This document shows, one piece after another, positions 14,818 through 22,580 of a stretch of DNA of 28,286 nucleotides. The stretch spans positions 1 to 28,286 of the forward strand of contig CAKUXD010000024.1 in the NCBI GenBank assembly GCA_934699705.1. Direction: 5' to 3'. The notes below the pieces were generated by a model. The model saw only the letters and a program-made list of their open reading frames with translations, was not told the origin of the DNA and searched no databases. Source of the DNA: an uncultured Candidatus Melainabacteria bacterium (lineage in GTDB: Bacteria; Cyanobacteriota; Vampirovibrionia; Gastranaerophilales; Gastranaerophilaceae). A program made the position numbers and the translations under genes. How positions within the stretch are numbered: the stretch's first letter is position 1; each line of letters starts with the position of its first letter.

Positions 14818-14870
14818 TAATTAATATTTTTTTATAAACATTTGTTAAGTTTATCCATGACTTTTAACTA

Positions 14871-14881
14871 TATGATAAAAT
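14871..14881 (+). promoter_or_regulatory. Candidate -10 region for nrdDG
   Basis: TATGAT (14871-14876) overlaps TAAAAT (14876-14881). Either puts the start at about 14883-14888, right at the first stem of the riboswitch. The -35 is not convincing. Confidence 0.4.
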
Positions 14882-14887
14882 AGATTT

Positions 14888-14987
14888 ATCAAGTAAGGAA
14901 AGTAAGGGTGGAAGTCCCTCGCTGGTCCGCAACCGTAAAAGTCGGAATGCTTATTTGATTTGTTATTACACTTACGCGACTAGGAGG
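14888..14987 (+). promoter_or_regulatory. Cobalamin-type riboswitch controlling nrdDG
   Basis: A closing stem pairs ATCAAGTAAG (14888-14897) with CTTATTTGAT (14950-14959), one G-U pair. Inside lie the cobalamin core elements GGGTGGAAGTCCC, GCTGGTCCGCAACCGTAA and GTCGGAATGC. After the stem, ACGCGACT and then the Shine-Dalgarno AGGAGG (14982-14987) sit 5 nt before the nrdD ATG, so ligand control of translation initiation is likely. It is a short variant without the long peripheral arms. Ligand form (adenosyl or other) is not readable. Confidence 0.8.
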
Positions 14988-14992
14988 TCATT

Positions 14993-17125
14993 ATGGACAA
15001 AATTATCAAACGAGATGGCGCATTAGCAGAATTTGATTCGGCAAAAATTACCGACGCCATTGAAAAAGCATCAAACGTTACAAAAGAATTTGATGCCAAA
15101 ACCGCTCAACAACTTACAAGAAATGTTATCGGTATTATTAAAAACTTCGTTAGAGAAAAACAATCTAACCTAAAAGCACCGACAATTGAAGAAATTCAGG
15201 ATATTGTTGAACAGGTTTTGTTATCTTCAGAATACAAACAAACTGCAAAAGCGTATATTTTGTATCGTGAACAACACAACAAATTAAGAGATTTTGCAAG
15301 CAACGCTTCTGTGGATATGACAGACGATTATTTAAAAGAAATTGACTGGAAAGTTAATGAAAACTCAAACATGGGTTACTCAATCCAAGGGTTGAATAAC
15401 TACATTGCTTCAAATATTTCAAAAAGTTACTGGCTAAATAAGATTTATCCAGATTATATTAAAAACGCTCATAACAATGGTGATATTCATATTCACGATT
15501 TGAATATTTTAGCATCATATTGTGTTGGTTGGGATTTGAAAGACCTATTAATGGAAGGTTTTAGAGGTGTTGAAGGTAAAGTTCAATCTGCTCCTGCAAA
15601 ACACTTCAGAACTGCTTTAGGTCAAATAGTAAACTTCATGTACACACTTCAAGGGGAAGCAGCTGGTGCTCAAGCGTTTTCAAACTTTGACACTTTATTA
15701 GCGCCATTTATCAGATACGATAAATTAAATTATGACCAAGTTCTTCAGGCTATGCAAGAATTTGTGTTTAATATGAACGTGCCTACACGCGTTGGTTTCC
15801 AAACTCCATTTTCTAACATTACAATGGACTTAACTGTACCTAGCTACTACAAAGACCAAGGTGTTATCATTGGTGGCGAAATTATGGAAGAAACTTATGG
15901 TGAATTCCAAGAAGAAATGAATATGGTTAATAAAGCGTTCTTTGAAGTTATGATGAAAGGCGATGCTTCAGGTCGTGTATTTACTTTCCCAATTCCGACA
16001 TACAACATTACAAAAGATTTTGATTGGAACAACAAAGACCTTGATGGTTTGTGGGAAATTACTGCAAAATACGGTATTCCAAACTTTTCAAACTTCGTAA
16101 ATTCTGATTTAAATCCTGAAGATGCGCGTTCAATGTGTTGCAGATTGAGAATTGATAACAGACAACTTGAATATCGTGGCGGTGGTTTATTTGGTTCAAA
16201 CCCTCTAACTGGTTCTATTGGTGTCGTTACAGTAAACTTGCCAAAAATCGGTTATGAAGCAAAGAACGAAGAAGAATTCTTCCAATTGCTAACAAATAAA
16301 ATGTTATTAGCTAAAGAATCTTTAGAAATTAAAAGAAAATTAGTTGAAAAATTCACTCAAAATAATTTGTACCCATATACAAAATTCTATTTAAGAGATA
16401 TTCACTCAAGATTTAATCAATATTGGAAAAACCACTTCTCAACAATTGGTTTAATCGGTATGAATGAAGCATGCTTAAATTTATTCGGTGAAGATATTAC
16501 AACAGAAAAAGGTCATGCATTTGCTCTAAAAGTTATGGACTTTATGAGAGATGAAATTACTAAATATCAAGAAGAAACAGGAAATAATTACAACTTAGAA
16601 GCAACTCCTGCGGAAGGTACAACTTACAGACTGGCAAAACTTGATAAAGAAACTTATCCAGATATAATCACTGCAAACGACGAAGGCGAACCTTATTATA
16701 CAAATTCAACACACGCACCTGTAAATTACACAGATGACGTATTTGAACTATTGGATATGCAAGATGATTTACAAACAAAGTACACAGGCGGAACAACAGT
16801 TCACGTATTCGCAGGTGAAAGATGTCATAATATCGAAACAATGAAAAATTTCGTAAGAAAAGTATGTGAAAACTACAAACTTCCATACTTTACATTCTCA
16901 CCTACTTTCAGCGTTTGTCCAAATCATGGCTATATTGCAGGTGAACACGAAACTTGTCCAACATGTGAAGATACTTGTGAAATCTACTCGCGTGTAGTTG
17001 GTTTCATCAGACCTGTAAAACAATGGAACAAAGGTAAACGCGATGAGTTTAAAAATAGAAAGACTTTTGATATTTCAAATAGTTTAGAACTTTCTAAGGA
17101 AAGAGAAGAATGTCTTTTGAAATAG
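14993..17125 (+). CDS. nrdD: Anaerobic (class III) ribonucleoside-triphosphate reductase
   Basis: A 710-residue glycyl-radical enzyme, near the usual NrdD length. An ATP-cone domain occupies the first 90 residues (IIKRDGALAEFDSAKITDAI). The radical glycine is Gly670 in RVVGFIRPV, followed by WNKGKRDEFKNR. Zinc cysteines are CPNHG and CPTCEDTC just before it. It reduces NTPs to dNTPs under anaerobic conditions using formate or a thiol system and needs NrdG. The Shine-Dalgarno AGGAGG is part of the riboswitch output. A tail of about 40 residues follows the radical glycine and overlaps nrdG by 16 bp. Confidence 0.97.
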   Translation: MDKIIKRDGALAEFDSAKITDAIEKASNVTKEFDAKTAQQLTRNVIGIIKNFVREKQSNLKAPTIEEIQDIVEQVLLSSEYKQTAKAYILYREQHNKLRDFASNASVDMTDDYLKEIDWKVNENSNMGYSIQGLNNYIASNISKSYWLNKIYPDYIKNAHNNGDIHIHDLNILASYCVGWDLKDLLMEGFRGVEGKVQSAPAKHFRTALGQIVNFMYTLQGEAAGAQAFSNFDTLLAPFIRYDKLNYDQVLQAMQEFVFNMNVPTRVGFQTPFSNITMDLTVPSYYKDQGVIIGGEIMEETYGEFQEEMNMVNKAFFEVMMKGDASGRVFTFPIPTYNITKDFDWNNKDLDGLWEITAKYGIPNFSNFVNSDLNPEDARSMCCRLRIDNRQLEYRGGGLFGSNPLTGSIGVVTVNLPKIGYEAKNEEEFFQLLTNKMLLAKESLEIKRKLVEKFTQNNLYPYTKFYLRDIHSRFNQYWKNHFSTIGLIGMNEACLNLFGEDITTEKGHAFALKVMDFMRDEITKYQEETGNNYNLEATPAEGTTYRLAKLDKETYPDIITANDEGEPYYTNSTHAPVNYTDDVFELLDMQDDLQTKYTGGTTVHVFAGERCHNIETMKNFVRKVCENYKLPYFTFSPTFSVCPNHGYIAGEHETCPTCEDTCEIYSRVVGFIRPVKQWNKGKRDEFKNRKTFDISNSLELSKEREECLLK

Positions 17126-17799
17126 CAGGTTTGCAAAAAACAACTTTCATCGATTATCCTGAAAAAATCGCATGTATAGTGTTTACGCAAGGTTGTAATT
17201 TCAGTTGTGGTTACTGCCACAATCCAGAATTATTTGAACACAAAGAGCCGGCACTTTTAGTGCCGGCGTTCTTTGAGTTTTTAAAAACCCGCAAGGGAAA
17301 ACTTGACGGGGTTGTAATTACTGGCGGAGAACCAACTTTGCATAAAGAACTGAAAGAATTCATAAAACAAATTAAATCACTGGGATTTTTGGTAAAACTT
17401 GATACAAACGGAACAAATCCCGAATTGTTAAAAGAACTTTTTGATGAAAATTTATTAGATTTTGTTGCAATGGATATTAAAGCTCCGTTTAACAAGTATG
17501 AACAAATTACAAGAGCTAATGTAAATCTTGAAAAAATTAAAAAAAGTATTGATTTAATCATAAATGGCGAAGTTAATTATGAATTTAGAACAACTGTGGT
17601 TAAATCTCAACTTTCTTTAGAAGATTTTAAACAAATTAGCGAACTTATAAAAGGTGCAAAAAAATATTACTTGCAAAAATTTTTACCAACAAAAACTTTA
17701 GATGAAAAAATGATGCGTGAAACAAGTTATACAGATGAAGAATTTGTTGAAATTTGTAATTTGTTTAAAAATAACGTTGAATTTGTTGATTTCAGATAA
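17110..17799 (+). CDS. nrdG: Anaerobic RNR-activating radical SAM protein
   Basis: A 229-residue radical SAM enzyme. The iron-sulfur motif is CNFSCGYC (Cys29, Cys33, Cys36), followed by the GGEPT SAM-binding motif near residue 75. It generates the glycyl radical on NrdD. It is translationally coupled to nrdD (16-bp overlap; AGAGAAGA upstream of the ATG). The sequence also resembles PflA-type activators, but the neighbour settles the role. It is followed by a strong terminator, so nrdDG is a two-gene operon under the riboswitch. Confidence 0.95.
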   Translation: MSFEIAGLQKTTFIDYPEKIACIVFTQGCNFSCGYCHNPELFEHKEPALLVPAFFEFLKTRKGKLDGVVITGGEPTLHKELKEFIKQIKSLGFLVKLDTNGTNPELLKELFDENLLDFVAMDIKAPFNKYEQITRANVNLEKIKKSIDLIINGEVNYEFRTTVVKSQLSLEDFKQISELIKGAKKYYLQKFLPTKTLDEKMMRETSYTDEEFVEICNLFKNNVEFVDFR

Positions 17800-17803
17800 A
17801 TTT

Positions 17804-17847
17804 ATGCCGAAAAAGCATGAATAACATGCTTTTTCGGCATGCTTTTT
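17804..17847 (+). terminator. Intrinsic terminator of nrdDG
   Basis: A 16-bp perfect stem, ATGCCGAAAAAGCATG, loop AATAA, complement, then GCTTTTT. Confidence 0.9.
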
Positions 17848-17906
17848 AAGAAATCTCAACCATGTAAAGTATTGCGATTTTTGCACAAAAATGACAGAAT
17901 ATCCAT

Positions 17907-17923
17907 GTAAACAAAAAGTTTAC
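17907..17923. promoter_or_regulatory. Palindromic operator-like site
   Basis: GTAAAC, AAAAA, GTTTAC: a perfect 6-bp inverted repeat with 5-bp spacer covering the presumed -35 of the following gene. This is the geometry of a repressor site. The regulator is unknown. Confidence 0.45.
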
Positions 17924-17936
17924 CCCCGAATATAAA
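17908..17936 (+). promoter_or_regulatory. Putative promoter of the 105-residue ORF
   Basis: TAAACA (17908-17913), 17-bp spacer, TATAAA (17931-17936). Start near 17943, just before the GAGGAAAG ribosome site. Confidence 0.5.
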
Positions 17937-17961
17937 TAGACATTGTGAGGAAAGTTAAATA

Positions 17962-18279
17962 ATGGTCAATGGTTTAAATTCACTATTAAATAGTGATGAT
18001 TCTATGATGCTTAAATTATTAAAAGATGTTTCCAGCTTAGAGGCTTACAAAAAAGCAAATGAAACAAAAGAAAAAGACGATAATTCAGTAGAAGATGTTT
18101 TTAGCCAAATTATAGACCAAATTAACGAACAAATAGAAAAAATGTTAGAAGAAGAAAAACAGCTTGCCAACAAAACGGCTTCTGTCGCGGAGAATGCTTC
18201 TGCTAATGATACTTCAAACTTTCAGTTTGGACCACCACCATGGTTAAAAATTGAAGGACTGGAAGAATTAATGGTTTAA
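17962..18279 (+). CDS. Small coiled-coil protein of unknown function
   Basis: A 105-residue acidic protein not recognised. Residues about 38-70 (VEDVFSQIIDQINEQIEKML and on) form a predicted coiled coil. The C-terminus carries a FGPPPWLKIEGLEEL stretch after an Asn/Ser/Ala-rich linker. No signal peptide or membrane helix. GAGGAAAG precedes the ATG; it has its own promoter with an overlapping palindrome and its own terminator, so it is a monocistronic, regulated gene. The protein shape suggests an oligomerising adaptor. Confidence 0.8.
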   Translation: MVNGLNSLLNSDDSMMLKLLKDVSSLEAYKKANETKEKDDNSVEDVFSQIIDQINEQIEKMLEEEKQLANKTASVAENASANDTSNFQFGPPPWLKIEGLEELMV

Positions 18280-18332
18280 AAAAATATATTTATCCCTAAA
18301 TATCCCTATAATCTTATTACTATCCATATTTC

Positions 18333-18363
18333 AGCGGACTTTTTATGTCCGCTTTATTTTTAT
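18333..18363. terminator. Terminator between the small ORF and mazG
   Basis: AGCGGAC, loop TTTTTAT, GTCCGCT, then TTATTTTTATTTT. It terminates plus-strand transcription. The T tract runs over the end of mazG, which converges here. Confidence 0.8.
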
Positions 18364-19127
18364 TTTAAGGCTTTTTTAGCACTTTTCCATAATTTGTCAA
18401 ATTCTTCAAAAGAATATTCTGTCAATGGCTTTATTGCTAATTCTTCCATTTTTCTAAATCTTTTTTCAAATTTTCTGTTTGCAGTAATCAGACATTGCTC
18501 TGCATCTAATTTATGCCAACGAGCTAAATTCACGATTGCAAAAAGGATATCGCCCATTTCGTCTTCCATGTGAGCTTTATTTTTTTCATCACAAGCCTCT
18601 TTAAATTCACGCATTTCAGAATTTACGCAATCCCAAAGAGTTTCGATTTTATCCCATTCAAAACCAACTTTTACAGCTCTTTTTGAAATTTTTTGCGCAG
18701 ACATTAACGCTGATTGACTTTTAGCAATTCCGTCCATTTGAGATTTTCGTTCAGTTTTTTCTTCTTGTTTTAATTTATCCCAATTAACGACAACATCGTC
18801 AGCGTTTTTAACCCTTGTGTTACCAAAAACGTGAGGGTGCCTGTGGATTAATTTATCTTTTAATTCTTTTGCAACATCTTCGATATTAAAATCGTTGTTT
18901 TCATCTGCAATTTGGGAGTGTAATAGAACTTGTAATAAGACATCACCTAATTCTTCACGCAAATGAGTCATATCATTTTCATCAATTGCATCGACGGCTT
19001 CGTAGGCTTCTTCCAGCATATTAGGTCTAAGAGAAGCGTGTGTTTGTTCTCTATCCCAAGGACAGCCGTTTTCTGAACGTAAAGTTCTTATAACCTCAAT
19101 TAATTCTTCTAAATTTGGATATTGCAT
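18360..19127 (-). CDS. mazG: Nucleoside triphosphate pyrophosphohydrolase MazG
   Basis: A 255-residue protein with the tandem MazG fold. Domain 1 has NGCPWDREQTH, LEEAYEAVDAI and REELGDVLLQ; domain 2 has MREFKEA and MEDEMGDILFAIVN, both with the EExxE/ExxD metal-binding helices. Length matches the E. coli enzyme (about 263). It removes pyrophosphate from (d)NTPs, cleansing aberrant nucleotides. GGGGGA precedes the ATG. It is divergent from der with only 43 bp between the starts. Confidence 0.95.
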   Translation of the reverse strand: MQYPNLEELIEVIRTLRSENGCPWDREQTHASLRPNMLEEAYEAVDAIDENDMTHLREELGDVLLQVLLHSQIADENNDFNIEDVAKELKDKLIHRHPHVFGNTRVKNADDVVVNWDKLKQEEKTERKSQMDGIAKSQSALMSAQKISKRAVKVGFEWDKIETLWDCVNSEMREFKEACDEKNKAHMEDEMGDILFAIVNLARWHKLDAEQCLITANRKFEKRFRKMEELAIKPLTEYSFEEFDKLWKSAKKALK

Positions 19128-19154
19128 AAAAAATCCCCCATAAATCCATGTCTA

Positions 19155-19163
19155 TGTTACAAT
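19155..19163 (+). promoter_or_regulatory. Extended -10 promoter at the der start codon
   Basis: TGT-TACAAT (19155-19163), then 7 nt, then ATG. No Shine-Dalgarno between, so the der mRNA should begin at or one base before the AUG. Confidence 0.6.
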
Positions 19164-19170
19164 AAAAACT

Positions 19171-20502
19171 ATGAAAAGAAAACCAATAGTTGCAATAGTT
19201 GGGCGTCCAAATGTCGGTAAATCTACATTTGTTAATCGCCTTGTCGGCAAACGTCAATCAATCGTTGACGATATGCCTGGTGTTACTCGTGATAGAATTT
19301 ATTTTGACGTAGAATGGCAAAATAAATGGTTTACTGTTATTGATACTGGCGGAATTATCCCTGGCGATGAAGAGGAAATTATGGTTTCTATTTATGACCA
19401 AGCAAAAATTGCTTGCGAAGAAGCTGAAAAAATTATTTTTATTGTTGACGGCAAAGACGGCGTTACGCCTGTTGATGAAGATATTGCAAATATTCTGCGC
19501 CAAAGTAAAAAGCCTATATTTTTAGCAGTTAATAAAGTTGATAGCCCCGCTCAAGCACTTTTTACAAGCGAGTTTTATTCGCTTGCATTGGGTGAACCTA
19601 TTGGTATATCTGCACTTCATGGCTCTGGAGGTGTGGGCGATTTGTTAGAAATCCTTACAGAAGATTTTGAAGTCGATGAAGAAAATGAAGAAGATAAAGA
19701 TATTAAACTTGCAATTGTTGGTCGCCCTAATGCTGGTAAATCCTCTATTGTAAACGCTCTTTTAGGAAAAGAAAGAGTTATTGTTTCTGATGTATCAGGT
19801 ACAACACGTGATAGCATTGATAGTAAATTAACTTACAAAAATCAAGAATTTACTATTATTGACACTGCCGGAATTAGAAAAAAAGCAAAAGTAGATTATG
19901 GCGTTGAAAAATTTGCTGTTGATAGAGCTATAAACTCAATTCGCGAATGCGATATTGCAATTCTTGTAATCGACGCAACAGAAGGAATTTCAGATCAAGA
20001 TAAAAAAATATCTTCAATTATTACTGAAGCTGGCAAAGGTTTAATCATTGCTATTAACAAGTGGGATTTAATCGAAAATAAACAGTCAAATTCAGTAAGT
20101 CAATTCGAAAAAAAACTTGTAAATGAAATCCCATTTCTGAGTTATGCTCCGAAAATTTACATCAGCGCAGTAACAAAGCAAAGATTAAACCAAATTTATG
20201 AAAAATCTATGGAAGTTTATGCTGAATGTACAAAACGCATTTCAACAGGTTTATTGAATAAAGTCATAAACGAGGCATATTTACTTAATCCGCCTCAAAG
20301 TGTTAAAAATAAACGCTTGAAATTGTTGTATTCAACTCAGGTGAACATAAAACCACCAACTTTTGTGCTTTTTGCGAATAATGCAGACTTAATGAAAGAC
20401 CACTATAAACGCTATATTGAAAATAAACTTCGCGAAGCCTTTGGATTTTTTGGCACAACAATAAGAATTTCGGTGCGAGAACGCTCTGATAAAAAGAAAT
20501 AA
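19171..20502 (+). CDS. der: Ribosome assembly GTPase Der (EngA)
   Basis: A 443-residue double GTPase. G domain 1: GRPNVGKS (11-18), DTGG, NKVD. G domain 2: GRPNAGKSS, DTAGI, NKWD; a KH-like C-terminal domain follows (ending IRISVRERSD). Length matches the family. It assists 50S subunit maturation. The upstream in-frame stop at 19141 and the absence of other start codons fix the ATG at 19171; no ribosome-binding site is present and an extended -10 lies 7 nt upstream. The gene ends at a bidirectional terminator. Confidence 0.97.
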   Translation: MKRKPIVAIVGRPNVGKSTFVNRLVGKRQSIVDDMPGVTRDRIYFDVEWQNKWFTVIDTGGIIPGDEEEIMVSIYDQAKIACEEAEKIIFIVDGKDGVTPVDEDIANILRQSKKPIFLAVNKVDSPAQALFTSEFYSLALGEPIGISALHGSGGVGDLLEILTEDFEVDEENEEDKDIKLAIVGRPNAGKSSIVNALLGKERVIVSDVSGTTRDSIDSKLTYKNQEFTIIDTAGIRKKAKVDYGVEKFAVDRAINSIRECDIAILVIDATEGISDQDKKISSIITEAGKGLIIAINKWDLIENKQSNSVSQFEKKLVNEIPFLSYAPKIYISAVTKQRLNQIYEKSMEVYAECTKRISTGLLNKVINEAYLLNPPQSVKNKRLKLLYSTQVNIKPPTFVLFANNADLMKDHYKRYIENKLREAFGFFGTTIRISVRERSDKKK

Positions 20503-20511
20503 TATTAATAC

Positions 20512-20553
20512 AAAAAAGTTCTGGGTCGTTTAAAAACGACCCAGAACTTTTTT
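20512..20553. terminator. Bidirectional terminator between der and the repeat-protein operon
   Basis: A nearly 20-bp perfect stem, AAAAAAGTTCTGGGTCGTTT with its complement, flanked by A and T runs, so it works in both directions. Confidence 0.92.
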
Positions 20554-20563
20554 ATTCAAAATT

Positions 20564-21220
20564 TTAGTTTACACTTCCATCATTTGGATTTTTACTTCTT
20601 TTAATTTGATCTTCGTTAACAACTATTATTAAAGCAGCAACATCAGCAAAATCTTTTGGTAATTTATTTTCATCAATACCATTAGAAAATCCAAAAATTT
20701 TCTTATCAAATTTCACATCAACTTTTTGATTTCCATAAGTACCTGTCATCACTCTATCGCCATCATCTAAAATAGCGTTTTCTTTTGCATATTCAACTTT
20801 AAATGATTTACCTTTGTACGTACCTTTATAAGTTTTTTTAGCAGTTACAGAAAGTGCTTTTTCATTTGATTTCATACTAAATTTTTCATTGCCAATTTTA
20901 CCTGAAAAGGTTTTTTCATTAGTAAACGAAACTATTTTGTTGCGTTCTTCAACATCAATTTTTTTATCACCAACACTACCAACAATTTGATAACCTCTTT
21001 CAGTAATATTTTTTCTTCTTCTCAATTTAAAATCTTGTCCTGCAATATTACCTTTATAATTGTCAGCTACCGTTCTCCTAATTTTACCTTCTGCTTCTGG
21101 GCTTTCTGGAGTTGCAGTATTAAAAAGCATAATTTCTTCTGGTTGTTGTTCAGCTTTTTCTGTTTTAGTTAAGTTTGTATTTTGTAAGTTATTTACACCG
21201 TTAATGTTCATATCTGCCAT
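20564..21220 (-). CDS. Glycine/aromatic repeat protein, short paralogue
   Basis: A 218-residue protein I do not recognise. Five units of about 25 residues begin near 55, 79, 105, 131 and 158 with the pattern aromatic-x-G-x-x-G-x-x-x-F/V-x-hydrophobic (for example YKGTYKGKSFKVEY), suggesting repeated beta-hairpins. A shared C-terminal motif, LPKDFADVAALIIVV, is at 187-201. The N-terminus (MNINGVNN, then EEIMLF) matches the paralogue next door. No signal peptide is seen. AAAGGAG precedes the ATG. It is the last gene of a three-gene operon led by a metallopeptidase. Confidence 0.85.
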   Translation of the reverse strand: MADMNINGVNNLQNTNLTKTEKAEQQPEEIMLFNTATPESPEAEGKIRRTVADNYKGNIAGQDFKLRRRKNITERGYQIVGSVGDKKIDVEERNKIVSFTNEKTFSGKIGNEKFSMKSNEKALSVTAKKTYKGTYKGKSFKVEYAKENAILDDGDRVMTGTYGNQKVDVKFDKKIFGFSNGIDENKLPKDFADVAALIIVVNEDQIKRSKNPNDGSVN

Positions 21221-21223
21221 AGT

Positions 21224-22570
21224 TTACTCCTTTAATTTACCTGATTTTTCTAATTCTGCATGCGCAACAAAGATAAATGATACAACGTCTTCAAAATCTT
21301 TTGGTAAATCTTTCACTTTTAATCTATCATTATCAGTTAATTTTGCAGGGCGTTTTTTGATATCAACTCTTTGTCCATTGAAATAACCTCTGATAACTCT
21401 GTCGCCATCGTCTTTTTCTATGTTATCTCTTCCAACTTCTACTTGAAAAGATTTGCCTTTGTATTTACCTTCGTAAATTACACGATCTGCACGTGAAAAT
21501 TCTTTTGATTTAGATTCCATTTCAAAATCATTATCGCCGATTTTACCAAAATAATGGTTTAAACCACGCATTGTATATTGAATTTCTCGTTCTTCAACAT
21601 CGACATCAAGACGTCCAATTCTACCTAAATATTGGCTTCCTGGGTCCCAACCGTTTTCACGTTTATACATTTTGAAATTATTAGTTCCGACTTTGCCATG
21701 ATAACCTTGTCTGTCGCCAAAAACTGTTGCTTCTCTAAATCCGCCGTAAGTTTCAACCATTATTGCAGATTTGTCATGAGAATATTTAAGACTGTCAATT
21801 TCGTTTTCAGCATGTAATTCACGTTGTTTTCTGTAAGACTTGTCAGTTTCTTGAGTTCGACTTGTACTTCTTTCAGAAGTGTATACAAAGTCTTTATCGG
21901 TTCTGTCTCTTTCGTCCATATCATAATTTGAACTATCAAGATTTTCACGTTCGTTTTCTAGTGAATTATATTCTCTAGTGCTAAAACCTCTATTATTCTT
22001 TACTGGTTTTGGGTCGGTCGCATAATTATACGATTTTGGATTTTCTTCAGAGTCTTGTCTTTTAGGCGAAGTTTTTTTAGATTGCTTTGGTTTTCCTATT
22101 GTGTCGTCTTTTTGATATTTTTCCAAAACTTCTCGTTTTATTTGTTCTGCCGTTTTTCCTTTTACATTAATTTTATATTTTTCAATATACTCTTTATAAT
22201 TTCTTATTACTTTTTGACGAGCTTTTTCTGCCTTTTCTTTATTCTCTAATGTTTTTTGATAATTTTTTCTCTTTTGTTCTTCTTTTTTTAATTTTTCTGC
22301 TTCTTTCTTTTCCTCATCTGTCATTAAAAAAGCAGGCTTTTTAAATGCATTATAAGATTTTTGATTTCGTTTTTCTAACTCATCAACTACTGACGGGATT
22401 TTTACAGAAGTCTTATCATTTGGAGCAAAAATTGTTGGCAAATCACTTGATTTTTTAGGATTATTGTCCCCAAAAAGAGTTATTTCGCTTTGGTTACTTG
22501 TGGTTTTTGTTATATTCGATTTATTATTAGATTTTTTAGGATTATTATCTCCATTTACATTCATACTCAT
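21224..22570 (-). CDS. Glycine/aromatic repeat protein, long paralogue with charged coiled coil
   Basis: A 448-residue protein of unknown function. The N-terminus holds MNVNGDNNPKKS and a second GDNNPKKS at 34-41; residues about 84-150 form a Lys/Glu-rich coiled coil; 160-280 is polar and probably disordered. Five repeat units begin near 290, 314, 340, 366 and 393 (YHGKVG, YLGRIG, YFGKIG, YEGKYKG, IRGYFNG), aligning with those of the 218-residue paralogue, then LPKDFEDVVSFIFV. No secretion signal. AGGAG is 7 nt before the ATG. It starts 10 nt after the peptidase gene, so the three are co-transcribed. It could be structural, or a partner or substrate of the peptidase; both are guesses. Confidence 0.85.
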   Translation of the reverse strand: MSMNVNGDNNPKKSNNKSNITKTTSNQSEITLFGDNNPKKSSDLPTIFAPNDKTSVKIPSVVDELEKRNQKSYNAFKKPAFLMTDEEKKEAEKLKKEEQKRKNYQKTLENKEKAEKARQKVIRNYKEYIEKYKINVKGKTAEQIKREVLEKYQKDDTIGKPKQSKKTSPKRQDSEENPKSYNYATDPKPVKNNRGFSTREYNSLENERENLDSSNYDMDERDRTDKDFVYTSERSTSRTQETDKSYRKQRELHAENEIDSLKYSHDKSAIMVETYGGFREATVFGDRQGYHGKVGTNNFKMYKRENGWDPGSQYLGRIGRLDVDVEEREIQYTMRGLNHYFGKIGDNDFEMESKSKEFSRADRVIYEGKYKGKSFQVEVGRDNIEKDDGDRVIRGYFNGQRVDIKKRPAKLTDNDRLKVKDLPKDFEDVVSFIFVAHAELEKSGKLKE

Positions 22571-22580
22571 AATAATTCTC

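Noticed and set aside
14629..14819. CRISPR-like array
   Set aside because: Units are 7-8 bp with no spacers of 25-40 bp and no cas genes; the inverted layout is not CRISPR-like.
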